DNA of 64,000 bases from Brevundimonas naejangsanensis (GCF_003627995.1 NZ_CP032707.1:2160501-2224500), one strand, 5' to 3'. Shown: positions 26,879-35,724, counted from the stretch's first letter. The notes: generated by a model from the sequence alone, not told the origin. Translations and numbers: made by a program.

Positions 26879-27505
26879 TCAGCGACCGGTCGTGAGCTTC
26901 ACCACGATATGCGCGGTCGTATCCACGATGGCCTCGGCCGTGTCGGCGCGGCGCATCAGGCCGAACCCGGCCGCGACGGACTCCACCAGGTTGGCGGTCT
27001 CATAGGAGGTCAGCCGGGGGTTCAGCCCCTCGGGGTGCAGGCCGCTGGCGTGGGCCTGGGCGATGCGGCGCTCCAGCGCCAGGTGCAGGCGGCGCAGGCG
27101 ACGGATGCGGCTTTCGGCGAACTGGGGGTCGCCCATGTCGGCCAGCATGTGTTCGACCCGCAGCACGGGGCCGTGGTCGTTCCACAGCGCCAGCACCTCC
27201 AGCACATAGGCGCGGGCGGCCTCGAAGGCGCGGTCGCCGGACCAGTCGGCGTGGATGTGGGCGGCCAGGCGCTGGAAGTCCTCGCCCGCCTCCTCGCACA
27301 GGATCAGCAGGCCTTCCTCGACCGAGGCGAAGTAGGTGTAGAAGGTCGGCGCCGACACCCCGGCCGCCGCTGCCACGTCGGCGGGCCGGATTTCGCCCAG
27401 GTGCTTGGTGTTCAGCAGGTCGCGCATGGCGTCCAGCAGGGCGCGGCGGGTGCGCGCTCCGCGGGTTCGGATCCTGTGACCCAGCTTGTTGGTCGTGTCG
27501 GACAT
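26879..27505 (-). CDS. TetR/AcrR-family transcriptional regulator
   Basis: 208-residue regulator with an N-terminal TetR helix-turn-helix: RRALLDAMRDLLNTKHLGEI then ADVAAAAGVSAPTFYTYFAS (residues about 20-60). The rest is a helical ligand-binding domain with no obvious ligand signature. The ATG at 27505 gives the normal N-terminus, while a TTG at 27565 would add 20 residues of poor support. The promoter region must lie between it and the tRNA gene. No divergent target gene is present, so its regulon cannot be inferred from position. Confidence 0.88.
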   Translation of the reverse strand: MSDTTNKLGHRIRTRGARTRRALLDAMRDLLNTKHLGEIRPADVAAAAGVSAPTFYTYFASVEEGLLILCEEAGEDFQRLAAHIHADWSGDRAFEAARAYVLEVLALWNDHGPVLRVEHMLADMGDPQFAESRIRRLRRLHLALERRIAQAHASGLHPEGLNPRLTSYETANLVESVAAGFGLMRRADTAEAIVDTTAHIVVKLTTGR

Positions 27506-27647
27506 GAGGCGGCGGCTGGACGGTGCGATGCGCGTCAGGTTCGACCCGCACGCCTTGATGTCCAAGGCCTAGCGGCTTCCGCCCAGCGCCACAAGCGCGC
27601 GGCCCGGCCCGCAGCTTGGTCGCACGTCGCGAGATTCACGGGGCGGG

Positions 27648-27723
27648 TGGTGCCGGTTGCAGGGATCGAACCCGCGACCTTCGGTTTACAAAACCGCTGC
27701 TCTACCAGCTGAGCTAAACCGGC
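27648..27723 (-). tRNA. tRNA-Thr (anticodon TGT)
   Basis: A 76-base cloverleaf on the minus strand. The acceptor stem GCCGGTT pairs with AACCGGC, the T arm contains GGTTCGATCC, and the anticodon loop TTTGTAA holds TGT, which reads ACA. The 3' CCA is encoded in the DNA at 27648-27650. The D arm (AGCTCAGCTGGTAGAGC) is standard. No attachment-site-like repeat or integrase gene is seen beside it. Confidence 0.97.
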
Positions 27724-27774
27724 GTGGCCCGCCTTATGCTGGCGGAATCTCTTCGACGCAAGCATGCTGGGGCC

Positions 27775-28125
27775 ATGCTTGTGCTGCCTTATCTCGCGCC
27801 CATCGTCATGCTGGCGCTATCCAACGTCTTCATGACCTTCGCCTGGTACGGCCATCTGAAATTCGGGGCCAAGCCGCTGTGGATCGTGGTCCTGCTCAGC
27901 TGGGGCATCGCCTTCTTCGAATACTGGCTGGCCGTGCCCGCCAATCGCATCGGCCATCAGGTCTATTCGGCGGCCGAGCTGAAGACCATGCAGGAGGTGA
28001 TCACCCTGCTGGTCTTCGCGATCTTCTCGGTGCTCTACCTGGGCGAGAAGCTGACGGTGAACCACATGGTCGGCTTCGGCCTGATCGCCGGCGGCGCCTT
28101 CTTCATCTTCAAGGGGCCGCTGTAG
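27775..28125 (+). CDS. DMT-family (DUF486) small membrane protein
   Basis: 116-residue membrane protein with four hydrophobic segments. The family pattern is visible in LSNVFMTFAWYGHLKFG near residue 15, FFEYWLAVPANRIGHQVYSAAELKTMQEVITL in the middle and MVGFGLIAGGAFFIFKG at the end. This family is annotated as DUF486 and placed in the drug/metabolite transporter superfamily. No substrate is known. The ATG at 27775 gives a standard N-terminus, and upstream in-frame starts overlap the tRNA. It is convergent with the HIT gene, ten bases apart. Confidence 0.85.
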   Translation: MLVLPYLAPIVMLALSNVFMTFAWYGHLKFGAKPLWIVVLLSWGIAFFEYWLAVPANRIGHQVYSAAELKTMQEVITLLVFAIFSVLYLGEKLTVNHMVGFGLIAGGAFFIFKGPL

Positions 28126-28134
28126 GGGGGGGCG

Positions 28135-28572
28135 TCAGTCCAGCTCGGCCGCGATGCGGGCGGCGAGAAGCTTGAGTTGCTCCGCGTCGGCCATGGGGGC
28201 GTGGCCGTGGCCCTTCATCGGGCGGTCGGCCCAGCGCGGGACGATGTGGAAATGCAGGTGGAAGACCGTCTGGCCGCCCGCCTCGCCGTTGAACTGCATC
28301 AGGCTGAGCCCCTCGGGCTTCAGCGCCTTCTCGACCGCGCGGGCCGTGCGCTGCACCGCCGCCATCAGGCGCGACAGGGCCTCGGGCTCGATCTCCAGGA
28401 TGGTGCGGGCGGTCGAGGTCTTGGACACGACCAGGACGTGGCCCTCGGACTGCGGAAACACGTCCATGAAGGCCAGGACGTCGTCGTCCTCCCACACCTT
28501 CACGCAGGGCATGTCGCCGCGCAGGATTCTGGCGAAGATGTTGTCCGGGTCGTAGGCGCCGTGAAGGCTCAT
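28135..28572 (-). CDS. HIT-family nucleotide-binding protein
   Basis: 145-residue histidine-triad protein. The triad is in HLHFHIVPRW (residues about 107-116), and an N-terminal DPDNIFARILRGDMPCVKVWED and HVLVVSKTS complete the fold. The HIT/HINT group hydrolyses nucleoside phosphoramidates or diadenosine polyphosphates. The C-terminus (residues 120-145) is helical. It is most like the HinT subgroup in bacteria. The gene is monocistronic as far as the sequence shows. Confidence 0.92.
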   Translation of the reverse strand: MSLHGAYDPDNIFARILRGDMPCVKVWEDDDVLAFMDVFPQSEGHVLVVSKTSTARTILEIEPEALSRLMAAVQRTARAVEKALKPEGLSLMQFNGEAGGQTVFHLHFHIVPRWADRPMKGHGHAPMADAEQLKLLAARIAAELD

Positions 28573-28686
28573 TCATTCCTCCTTCGGTGTGGAGGGCCAG
28601 CCTAGCAGGCGTTTCGCGTCGACGCACGGAGCCGATCGCCGCCTCGCGCGCTTATATGGCCAAGGTTCAACCCGTCGGAGGCGCTC

Positions 28687-29043
28687 ATGCTGGGGTTCAT
28701 CGTTCAGGCCGTGGTGACGGCGATCGGTCTGTGGCTTGCCGCCAAGGTCGTGCCGGGGGTGGACTTCACCTCGACAGGCTCCCTGGTCGCGGCGGCGGTC
28801 ATCCTGGGCGTGGTCAACGCCTTCGTGCGGCCGGTGATGATCGTGCTGACCCTGCCGCTGACCATCGTCACCTTCGGCCTGTTCCTGCTGGTGGTGAACG
28901 CCGCCATGATCGGGCTGACCGCCATGTTTCTGGGCGGCTTCGTCGTCAACGGCCTGTGGGCGGGCATCGGCGCGGCCATCGTCACCGGCGTGGTCAGCTG
29001 GATCGCCGGCGCCCTGTTCGGCGGGATGGACGAGCGCGCCTAG
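28687..29043 (+). CDS. Phage-holin-family 4-type membrane protein (housekeeping context)
   Basis: 118-residue membrane protein with about four hydrophobic helices: residues 5-20, 33-50, 53-75 and 90-112. The central VVNAFVRPVMIVLTLPLTIVTFGLFLLVVNA matches the Phage_holin_4_2 family, whose members are widespread in chromosomes and not normally lytic. No endolysin or phage gene is near. The ATG follows a GGAGGCGCTC run that gives a plausible ribosome binding site. Function is unknown. Confidence 0.85.
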   Translation: MLGFIVQAVVTAIGLWLAAKVVPGVDFTSTGSLVAAAVILGVVNAFVRPVMIVLTLPLTIVTFGLFLLVVNAAMIGLTAMFLGGFVVNGLWAGIGAAIVTGVVSWIAGALFGGMDERA

Positions 29044-29046
29044 GGA

Positions 29047-29090
29047 ATTATCCGGGTAATATTGACTCAATTTATATCGTCCGGGTAAAT
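29047..29090 (+). promoter_or_regulatory. Promoter with paired CCGGGTAA operator-like sites upstream of DUF2239 gene
   Basis: ATTATCCGGGTAAT (29047-29060) is a near-perfect palindrome, and a second TCCGGGTAAAT copy lies at 29080-29090. Between them is a -35-like TTGACT (29062-29067), with a -10-like GTAAAT (29085-29090) after 17 bases. The sites would cover both promoter elements, as expected for tight repression. The downstream DUF2239 product itself is a possible binder (see findings). Confidence 0.5.
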
Positions 29091-29113
29091 CCATCCGCGT
29101 TGAGCGAACGAGG

Positions 29114-29686
29114 ATGGATATGACGACGCTGTGCACGGCCTTCGCGGGCCACAGGATGATCGCGGCCGGGCCGCTGGCCGAGGTCGCGGCGGCGGCGAAG
29201 GCCGCCCATGACGCGGGGCAGGCGGCCTTGGTCTTCAATGACGAAGACGCTCGGCCGCTTGATCTGGACCTGCGCGGCGACGTGGAGGCCGTGCTGGCGC
29301 GCCTGCCGGCCACGCCGGAGCCGGAGAAGCGGGGGCCGGGCCGCCCGCGGCTGGGGGTGACGGCGCGGGAGGTGACGCTGCTGCCGCGCCATTGGGACTG
29401 GCTGGCGTCGCAGCCCGGCGGGGCGTCTGTCGCCCTGCGCAAACTGGTCGAGGCGGCCATGCGCGAGGCCGAGGGGCCGGACCGGATGCGCCTCAGCCGC
29501 GAGGCGGCCTATCGTTTCATGACCGCCGTGGCGGGCGATCTGCCGGGCTATGAGGAGGCGGTGCGGACGCTGTTCGCGGGCGACTGGACGGCCTTCGACG
29601 CCCACATCGAGGCTTGGCCCGCGGATGTGCGCGATTACGCCCGGCGGCTGGCCGAACCGGCGCGGCGCAACGGCCAGGGACGTTGA
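29114..29686 (+). CDS. DUF2239-family protein, possible RHH-type DNA-binding autoregulator
   Basis: 190-residue cytoplasmic protein of the DUF2239 family, with no defined function. After an N-terminal domain (residues 1-70) comes a basic linker (PEKRGPGRPRLG, similar to an AT-hook). It is followed by VTAREVTLLPRHWDWLASQP and GGASVALRKLVEAAMREA. This strand-helix-helix pattern looks like a ribbon-helix-helix DNA-binding unit, although that is my reading and not an established annotation. The C-terminus is helical with a conserved MRLSREAAYRFMTAVAGDLPGYEE. Two operator-like copies lie upstream in its promoter. ATG at 29114 or 29120 are both possible. Confidence 0.72.
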   Translation: MDMTTLCTAFAGHRMIAAGPLAEVAAAAKAAHDAGQAALVFNDEDARPLDLDLRGDVEAVLARLPATPEPEKRGPGRPRLGVTAREVTLLPRHWDWLASQPGGASVALRKLVEAAMREAEGPDRMRLSREAAYRFMTAVAGDLPGYEEAVRTLFAGDWTAFDAHIEAWPADVRDYARRLAEPARRNGQGR

Positions 29687-29704
29687 GCGTCCCTGATCGC
29701 GGGA

Positions 29705-31108
29705 TCAGCTGGGGCGAACCACCATGCAGCTGACGCGGCGTTCCGCCAGGGCGGCGCAGGCCGACTCGGCCGCCTGCTGGGTCATGCCCGTGAAGCGCGA
29801 GCGGTACCAGCCGTTCGCCGTCTGCACGTCGCGCTGGGCGGTCGAGAACTGGTCGCGGAAGCGGCGGCTGACGTCGTTCAGCCAGTCGCGGGCCACGGCT
29901 TCCTCGCGGAAGGCGCCGACCTGAACGGTCCAGCGGCCCGCCGGGGCGGCGGCAGGGGCGGCCTTGTCCGGGGCAGCACGCGCCGGAGCGGAGCGAGCGG
30001 GGGGGGCGGACGCTCCGCCGTTCAGCGCGGCGGTCAGGGTCTCGGGCGGGCGGTTCTCGGCGCGACGGGCCGAGGGCGGGGGCGTCACCTCGGTCGGCAG
30101 GGTGCGCGGCGCCGGGCCGGCGACGAGGGCGACCTCGGTCGTGGAGCCGACGCCTTCGCCGTCCTCGTCGGACAGGGAGGCGTAGGCCACGGGGGCCGCA
30201 GGCTCGGCGCTGACGCCATAGCCGCGCTGTTCGAAGAAGGCCTGGGCCAGCTGGATGCGCTCGCCCTGGCCGCGACGGCGCTGGACCTCGAAGCCCGTGT
30301 CCATCAGTTCGGCGACGTGCGCGTTGCGGCTGGCGGTCGAGCGGCCGCCCATGACGATGGTGATCAGCCGCTTGCCGTCGCGCACCGAGGACGCCGCCAG
30401 ATTGTAGCCCGAGGCGTTGGTGAAGCCGGTCTTGATGCCGTCATAGCCGCGGCCGGTGGCCAACAGACCGTTGGTGTTCCGATAGTCGCGGCCGTTGTAG
30501 TACCAGTCGTGCAGGCCGAGGTAGCGATAGTACTGCGGATAGTCGCGCATGACCGCGCGGCTGAGAATCGACAGGTCGCGCGCCGTCGTCGCCTGACGCG
30601 TGTCGGGCAGGCCGTTGGCGGTGGTGAAGCGGGTGTCCTCCATCCCCAGTTCGCGGGCCTTCTCGGTCATCATCTGGGTGAAGCGGCCTTCGGAGCCGCC
30701 GATGTGTTCGGCGATGACCACGGCCATGTCGTTGGCGCTGCGCACGGCGGTGGCGCGCATGGCGTCATCCAGGCTGATCGACTGGCCGGCGGCCAGGCCC
30801 AGCTTGGACGGCGGCTGGGAGGCGGCGCGCGGCGAGACGGTCAGGTTGTCGGTCAGCTTGACCTTGCCAGACTCCAGCGCCTCGAAGGTCAGATACAGGG
30901 TCATCACCTTGGTGATGGAGGCCGGATAGCGCCGGGCGTCGGCGAAGCGCGAGAACAGCACCTCGCCCGAGGCGGCGTCCACGACGATGGCGGCGTAGCG
31001 GCTGTCCGACGACTGGGCGACCGGCGGCGCCACGCCCACGGTCGGCGTCAGGACGATCCCGCCCAGGACCAGGGCGGCCAGGAAACGTCGGCGGAAGAGG
31101 GCGTTCAT
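29705..31108 (-). CDS. D-alanyl-D-alanine carboxypeptidase with C-terminal SPOR domain
   Basis: 467-residue PBP5-type D,D-carboxypeptidase that trims the terminal D-Ala from peptidoglycan stems. The catalytic motifs are SITK at residues 64-67, SAN at 124-126 and KTG at 226-228. A signal sequence covers residues 1-32. A Pro/Ala-rich linker leads to a SPOR domain (residues about 390-467, RWTVQVGAFREEAVARDWL), which binds denuded septal glycan and suggests a division-site role. The ATG at 31108 is preferred to TTG at 31114. The usual amphipathic membrane anchor of PBP5 is replaced by SPOR. Confidence 0.93.
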   Translation of the reverse strand: MNALFRRRFLAALVLGGIVLTPTVGVAPPVAQSSDSRYAAIVVDAASGEVLFSRFADARRYPASITKVMTLYLTFEALESGKVKLTDNLTVSPRAASQPPSKLGLAAGQSISLDDAMRATAVRSANDMAVVIAEHIGGSEGRFTQMMTEKARELGMEDTRFTTANGLPDTRQATTARDLSILSRAVMRDYPQYYRYLGLHDWYYNGRDYRNTNGLLATGRGYDGIKTGFTNASGYNLAASSVRDGKRLITIVMGGRSTASRNAHVAELMDTGFEVQRRRGQGERIQLAQAFFEQRGYGVSAEPAAPVAYASLSDEDGEGVGSTTEVALVAGPAPRTLPTEVTPPPSARRAENRPPETLTAALNGGASAPPARSAPARAAPDKAAPAAAPAGRWTVQVGAFREEAVARDWLNDVSRRFRDQFSTAQRDVQTANGWYRSRFTGMTQQAAESACAALAERRVSCMVVRPS

Positions 31109-31262
31109 GGGCAAGCTACTAGCCTCGTCACTGTGGCGCGAAGACGGCTCGGATCACGCACGTTACAAAGGCTAACATCGACCCCTGCGGTTTCGAGAGG
31201 GTTAACGGGCCGTCAACGGAGTTGTGATCGCGACGCGCATGGCTAGGTGATCGTCGATCATA

Positions 31263-31277
31263 TTGTGCGTTGCACAA
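31263..31277. promoter_or_regulatory. Candidate PhaR-type operator upstream of the phasin gene
   Basis: TTGTGCGTTGCACAA has perfect TTGTGC/GCACAA arms around three bases and lies 94 bases before the phasin ATG. It resembles the TGC..GCA dyads reported for the PHA regulator PhaR in alphaproteobacteria, as I recall them. PhaR is not encoded in this window. Confidence 0.4.
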
Positions 31278-31370
31278 ATTTCACTTGCAGTCTTTTCGCA
31301 CGTGCACCATATCGCCGTTGTCGCGACGGGTCCGCCTGTCGCAGGAACCTTTCGCTTCAGGAGACTCCCC

Positions 31371-31841
31371 ATGGCTGACGCCGCCGAGACCGTGAAGAAG
31401 ACCGTTGAACAGACCGCCGCCAAGGCCAAGGCCCAGGCTGAATCCATCCAGGCCGCCGGCGCCAAGGCGTTCCGCGAAGGCGTGGACAAGTCGGTCGCCT
31501 CGCTGACCGAGCTGAACGCCCAGGGCAAGAAGAACCTGGAAGCCGTGGTCGAGTCCGCCGCCGCCGCCCAGAAGGGCGCCGAGGCCCTGTCGCAACAGGC
31601 CCTGGCCTACTCCAAGAAGTCCTGGGAAGACGGCGTCGCCGCCGCCCAGTCCTTCTCGCAGGCCCGCTCGGTGCAGGAACTGTTCGAACTGCAGACCAAC
31701 TGGGCCAAGTCGGCCGCCGAGGCCTATCTGGCCGAGTTCGGCAAGGCGACCGAGACCCTGACCGCTTCGGTCAAGGACAGCTTCAAGCCGATCAACGAGC
31801 GCGTCTCGGCCACGGTCGAGCAGTTCCAGGCCGCCCGCTAA
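31371..31841 (+). CDS. Phasin-family protein
   Basis: 156-residue amphipathic helical protein. The N-terminus is AK/Q-rich (VKKTVEQTAAKAKAQAES). A central EAVVESAAAAQKGAEALSQQ and FSQARSVQELFELQTNWAKSAAEAYLAEFGK match the phasin family, which coats polyhydroxyalkanoate granules. No phaC or phaR lies near, so the PHA link is from family alone, and similar proteins can act as stress proteins. AGGAG (31359-31363) is seven bases before the ATG. A strong terminator follows the stop, so the gene is probably monocistronic. Confidence 0.88.
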   Translation: MADAAETVKKTVEQTAAKAKAQAESIQAAGAKAFREGVDKSVASLTELNAQGKKNLEAVVESAAAAQKGAEALSQQALAYSKKSWEDGVAAAQSFSQARSVQELFELQTNWAKSAAEAYLAEFGKATETLTASVKDSFKPINERVSATVEQFQAAR

Positions 31842-31872
31842 GGCCTCATCCTCGCATCAGGCTCGTGCTTCG

Positions 31873-31902
31873 AGGCCCCGGCGGAAACGTCGGGGCCTTT
31901 TC
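31873..31902 (+). terminator. Rho-independent terminator after phasin gene
   Basis: The stem AGGCCCCG (31873-31880) pairs with CGGGGCCT (31891-31898), with a 10-base loop and a T tract (TTTT). It is 31 bases after the phasin stop. Confidence 0.85.
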
Positions 31903-32018
31903 GCGTTTTCGACTTCAACAGGACGTGCGCGACACGGCGTCGGACTGGACGGCTCTACAAATCAGGCCATCATTCCCTATCTGATCCATCGAATCTTCCC
32001 CGCGACCACGGACTACGA

Positions 32019-32348
32019 ATGCCTAACAGACGGCCAGGTGAACAAGGCGGAGCCCCCGGCGTCGCCGTCGTCACCCAGACAAAGCCGAAACTTCAGCGGC
32101 CCTCGCTCTATCGAGTGCTGATCCTGAACGACGACTACACGCCGATGGAATTCGTCGTCTACGTGCTGGAGCGGTTCTTCCAGAAGAACCGCGAGGACGC
32201 GACCCGCATCATGCTGCACGTGCACCAGCATGGCGTCGGGGTCTGCGGCGTCTTCACCTATGAGGTGGCCGAGACCAAGGTCGCCCAGGTGGTCGAGACG
32301 GCGCGACGTCACCAGCACCCTCTGCAATGCACGATGGAAAAGGACTGA
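32019..32348 (+). CDS. clpS: ClpS adaptor for N-end-rule proteolysis
   Basis: 109-residue ClpS, which binds N-degron substrates and delivers them to ClpAP. The family core [24 protein letters not shown] starts near residue 31, followed by [28 protein letters not shown]. An unstructured N-terminus of 25-30 residues precedes it, as needed for ClpA engagement. It is directly followed by clpA 12 bases after its stop. A single copy is present in this window; many alphaproteobacteria have two. Confidence 0.94.
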   Translation: MPNRRPGEQGGAPGVAVVTQTKPKLQRPSLYRVLILNDDYTPMEFVVYVLERFFQKNREDATRIMLHVHQHGVGVCGVFTYEVAETKVAQVVETARRHQHPLQCTMEKD

Positions 32349-32360
32349 GAGGAACCTGCC

Positions 32361-34664
32361 ATGCCCTCGTTTTCCCGTCCTCTCGAAGAGACCCTGCACC
32401 GCGCGGTCCACTACGCCAACGAGCGCCGGCATGAGTACGCCACGCTCGAACACCTGCTGCTGGCCCTGATCGACGATCCCGACGCCTCGGCCGTGATGAC
32501 GGCCTGCAACGTCGACCTGGGCGCGCTGAAGGGGGCGCTGACCTCCTATGTCGACAACGACCTGGCCGCCCTGGCCACGGCCGACGGCGATGACGCCAAG
32601 CCGACCGCCGGCTTCCAGCGCGTGATCCAGCGCGCGGTGATCCACGTCCAGTCGTCGGGCCGGGAAGAGGTGACCGGCGCCAATGTCCTGGTCGCCATCT
32701 TCTCCGAGCGCGAAAGCCACGCGGCCTACTTCCTGCAAGAGCAGGACATGACGCGCTATGACGCGGTCAACTTCATCGCCCACGGCATCGCCAAGAAGGC
32801 CGGCGCCAACGAAGCCCGCGCGGCCCGCGGCGCCAGCCCCGAGGAGGCCGAGGACGGCGCGGTCGTCAAACAGGGCGGCGAGGCCCTGGAAGCCTATTGC
32901 ATCGACCTCAACGAGAAGGCCCGAAAGGGCAAGATCGACCCCCTGATCGGCCGCCAGGCCGAGGTCGAGCGCTCGATCCAGATCCTGTGCCGCCGCACCA
33001 AGAACAACCCCCTGCTGGTCGGCGACCCCGGCGTCGGCAAGACCGCCATCGCCGAAGGCCTGGCCCGCAAAATCGTCAACGGCGAGGTGCCCGACGTCCT
33101 GAAGGACGCCACCATCTACAGCCTGGACATGGGCGCCCTGCTGGCCGGCACCCGCTATCGCGGCGACTTCGAGGAGCGGCTGAAGCAGGTCGTCAAGGAG
33201 CTGGAGAACCACGACAACGCCGTGCTGTTCATCGACGAGATCCATACGGTGATCGGCGCGGGCGCGACCTCGGGCGGAGCGATGGATGCGTCGAACCTGC
33301 TGAAGCCGGCGCTGGCGTCGGGGACCCTGCGCTGCATGGGCTCGACCACCTACAAGGAGTACCGCCAGCATTTCGAGAAGGACCGCGCCCTGGTGCGCCG
33401 CTTCCAGAAGATCGACGTCAACGAGCCGACGGTCGAGGACACGGTGAAGATCCTCAAGGGTCTGAAGACGACCTACGAGACCCACCACAAGCTGCGCTAC
33501 ACGGACTCGGCCATTCGCACGGCGGTCGATCTGTCGGCGCGCTACATCACCGACCGCAAGCTGCCGGACAAGGCCATCGACGTGATCGACGAGGCGGGGG
33601 CGTCGCAGATGCTGCTGCCGGAATCCAAGCGCAAGAAGGTCATCGGCCAGAAGGAGGTCGAGGCCGTCATCGCCAAGATGGCCCGCATCCCGCCCAAGTC
33701 CGTGTCCAAGTCGGACACCGAGGCGCTGCGCGAGCTCGAAACCGACCTGAAGCGCGCGGTCTTCGGCCAGGAACAGGCCATCGAACAGGTCTCGGCGGCG
33801 ATGAAGCTGGCGCGAGCGGGTCTGCGCGACCCGAACAAGCCCATCGGCGCCTTCCTGTTCAGCGGCCCGACCGGCGTCGGCAAGACCGAGGTGGCCAAGC
33901 AACTCGCCGCCACCCTGGGCATCGAGATGCAGCGCTTCGACATGTCGGAATACATGGAGCGTCACACGGTCAGCCGCCTGATCGGCGCGCCGCCGGGCTA
34001 TGTCGGCCATGACCAGGGCGGCCTGCTGACCGACGCCGTGGACCAGCATCCGCACTCGGTGGTCCTGCTGGACGAGATCGAGAAGGCCCACCCGGACGTC
34101 TACAACATCCTGCTGCAGGTGATGGACAACGGGACCCTGACCGACGCCGTGGGCAAGAAGGTCGATTTCCGCAACGTCATCCTGATCATGACCACCAACG
34201 CCGGGGCGGCCGACAACGCCCGCGCGGCCATCGGCTTCGGCCGTGGCAAGGTCGAGGGCGAGGACGAGAAGGCCATCCAGCGCCTGTTCGCGCCCGAGTT
34301 CAGGAACCGCCTGGACGCCATCGTCGGCTTCAAGGCCCTGTCGCCCGAGACGATCCGCTCGGTGGTGACCAAGTTCGTGCTGCAGCTGGAAGCCCAGCTG
34401 GCGGACCGCAACATCACCATCGAACTGACCGACGAGGCGACGGACTGGCTGGCCAAGAACGGCTTCGACGAACTGTACGGCGCCCGGCCCCTGGCCCGGG
34501 TCATTCAGGAGCACATCAAGAAGCCGCTGGCCGACGACATCCTGTTTGGCCGCCTGACCCGCGGCGGACACGTCAAGGTCGAGCTGAAGGACGGCAAGAT
34601 CGCCTTCGACATCACCCCGGCCAAGGGCGCGGCGGTGAAGGAAGAGGAAGAAGAAACGGCCTGA
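32361..34664 (+). CDS. clpA: ATP-dependent Clp protease ATPase subunit ClpA
   Basis: 767-residue AAA+ unfoldase. An N-domain with two Clp_N repeats (residues 1-150) is followed by AAA-1 with Walker [10 protein letters not shown] at residues 221-229 and AAA-2 with Walker [10 protein letters not shown] at 502-510. Walker B motifs are [10 protein letters not shown] and [10 protein letters not shown]. The ClpP-binding tripeptide IGF is in [11 protein letters not shown], which indicates that it works with ClpP. The C-terminal tail is Glu-rich. It is co-transcribed with clpS, and a terminator follows its stop. Confidence 0.96.
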   Translation: MPSFSRPLEETLHRAVHYANERRHEYATLEHLLLALIDDPDASAVMTACNVDLGALKGALTSYVDNDLAALATADGDDAKPTAGFQRVIQRAVIHVQSSGREEVTGANVLVAIFSERESHAAYFLQEQDMTRYDAVNFIAHGIAKKAGANEARAARGASPEEAEDGAVVKQGGEALEAYCIDLNEKARKGKIDPLIGRQAEVERSIQILCRRTKNNPLLVGDPGVGKTAIAEGLARKIVNGEVPDVLKDATIYSLDMGALLAGTRYRGDFEERLKQVVKELENHDNAVLFIDEIHTVIGAGATSGGAMDASNLLKPALASGTLRCMGSTTYKEYRQHFEKDRALVRRFQKIDVNEPTVEDTVKILKGLKTTYETHHKLRYTDSAIRTAVDLSARYITDRKLPDKAIDVIDEAGASQMLLPESKRKKVIGQKEVEAVIAKMARIPPKSVSKSDTEALRELETDLKRAVFGQEQAIEQVSAAMKLARAGLRDPNKPIGAFLFSGPTGVGKTEVAKQLAATLGIEMQRFDMSEYMERHTVSRLIGAPPGYVGHDQGGLLTDAVDQHPHSVVLLDEIEKAHPDVYNILLQVMDNGTLTDAVGKKVDFRNVILIMTTNAGAADNARAAIGFGRGKVEGEDEKAIQRLFAPEFRNRLDAIVGFKALSPETIRSVVTKFVLQLEAQLADRNITIELTDEATDWLAKNGFDELYGARPLARVIQEHIKKPLADDILFGRLTRGGHVKVELKDGKIAFDITPAKGAAVKEEEEETA

Positions 34665-34687
34665 TTTCGGTCAGGTTGGACGGCAGA

Positions 34688-34715
34688 GGCCCGGGCGGCG
34701 ACGCCCGGGCCTTTC
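34688..34715 (+). terminator. Rho-independent terminator after clpA
   Basis: A 10-base GC stem GGCCCGGGCG (34688-34697) pairs with CGCCCGGGCC (34702-34711) around a GCGA tetraloop, followed by TTTCT. Confidence 0.87.
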
Positions 34716-34801
34716 TAATTCGGAGCGTCTTCTTCCTCTCGGGGGCGGGGTAGGCGCCTGTCGCCCAAGCCGTCATGCTCGGCCGAAGCAGGGAGGGACA
34801 C

Positions 34802-35377
34802 ATGACCGCAGTGCTGACCGAGCGGCAGAAGAAGTGGTTCGCCACGGTCCAGGCCAATCTGGAGAAGAACACCGGCAAGCCCCTGGCCGAGTGGGTGGCG
34901 ATCATGAAGACCTGCCCCGAGACCGCGCCGCGCGCTCAGGCCGCCTGGCTGAAGACCGTCCACGGCGTGGGCCAGAACCACGCGGCGCAGATCCTGGACG
35001 CCTGCCGTCCCTCGGACGGCCCCGGCTGGGACGAGCCCGAGGCCCTGCGCGCCGACCTGTGGAAGGACCCGGCGTCCCTGGCGATTCTGGAGGCGGTCGA
35101 GCGCGTGGCCGCAGGCGTCGACGGCGTCATTTCCGGGCAGAGGAAGGGCTACACCTCGTTTTCCCGCAAGGTGCAGTTCGCCGCCATGCGGCCGCTGAAA
35201 GGCGGGCGGGCCCTGCTGGGGCTGAAGCTGTCGCCCGAAGGCGCGGCGCGCCTGTCGCCCTCCGTTCGGCGCGAAAGCTGGTCGGAACGGCTGGCGTCGG
35301 TGGTGGAGCTGAACGCCGTCGATCAGGTCGACGACGACATCGGCCGCCTGTTCGCACAGGCGGCCGACAACGGTTGA
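34802..35377 (+). CDS. DUF4287 + DUF5655 domain protein
   Basis: 191-residue cytoplasmic protein. The N-terminal half (KKWFATVQANLEKNTGKPLAEWV) matches DUF4287, and the C-terminal half (VISGQRKGYTSFSRKVQFAAMRPL... LLGLKL) matches DUF5655. The two occur together in many proteobacterial proteins of unknown function. AGGGAGG lies about seven bases before the ATG at 34802. No catalytic motif is evident. It ends 6 bases before a half family B repeat, which may serve as its terminator. Confidence 0.8.
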   Translation: MTAVLTERQKKWFATVQANLEKNTGKPLAEWVAIMKTCPETAPRAQAAWLKTVHGVGQNHAAQILDACRPSDGPGWDEPEALRADLWKDPASLAILEAVERVAAGVDGVISGQRKGYTSFSRKVQFAAMRPLKGGRALLGLKLSPEGAARLSPSVRRESWSERLASVVELNAVDQVDDDIGRLFAQAADNG

Positions 35378-35383
35378 TCCCGT

Positions 35384-35406
35384 CCTTCTCCCACAAGGGG
35401 AGAAGG
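35384..35406. repeat. Half family B palindrome
   Basis: A single CCTTCTCCCAC/GGGGAGAAGG palindrome of 23 bases, equivalent to one end of the larger family B elements. It lies between convergent genes at 35377 and 35419 and is a plausible terminator stem. It has no inner part or second end. Confidence 0.75.
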
Positions 35407-35418
35407 GCTTGGGAAGCC

Positions 35419-35724
35419 TTAGCGCCTGCGGCCCAGGGCGCCGAGCAGCACGGCTGCGCCGGCGATGATGCCGGTGGTCAGCAGGGGTTTGCGGCGGGCG
35501 AAGTCCAGCCCCTTGCGGGCCGGGTCGCGCAGGTCGGCGGGGGCCTTGTCGACCATGCCGTCCAGGCCGTCGATGACGCGGCCGTAGGCGTTTTGGGCCT
35601 TGCCCTTGAACTCGTTCAGCTTGCCTTCGGCCTGCAGCTTGCCGTCCCCAGTGAGGCGGCCCAGTCCGCCCTGGGCCTTGCCCTTCATTTCCGTCGCGGC
35701 GCCTTCGATACGTTGATCGGTCAT
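35419..35724 (-). CDS. CsbD-family stress-response protein
   Basis: 101-residue protein. The N-terminal 60 residues (EGAATEMKGKAQGGLGRLTGD then KLQAEGKLNEFKGKAQ) match the CsbD family, induced by general stress in several bacteria. A C-terminal hydrophobic helix (LLTTGIIAGAAVLLGAL) and RRR tail suggest membrane attachment. Such membrane-tailed CsbD forms are known in alphaproteobacteria. A Shine-Dalgarno-like GGATCATCATG context precedes the ATG. It lies between convergent genes. Confidence 0.88.
   Translation of the reverse strand: MTDQRIEGAATEMKGKAQGGLGRLTGDGKLQAEGKLNEFKGKAQNAYGRVIDGLDGMVDKAPADLRDPARKGLDFARRKPLLTTGIIAGAAVLLGALGRRR

Noticed and set aside
27648..27723. tRNA-Thr as an integration site for a genomic island
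   Set aside because: No duplicated 3' end of the tRNA, no integrase and no composition change on either side.
28687..29043. Possible prophage signal from a phage-holin-family gene
   Set aside because: The family is common in chromosomes; no capsid, integrase or endolysin genes lie nearby.
32013..34571. 852-codon antisense frame opposite clpS-clpA
   Set aside because: Mirror frame of GC-rich codons. The translation is DLV/HQ-rich with no domain, while the plus strand encodes a perfect ClpA.
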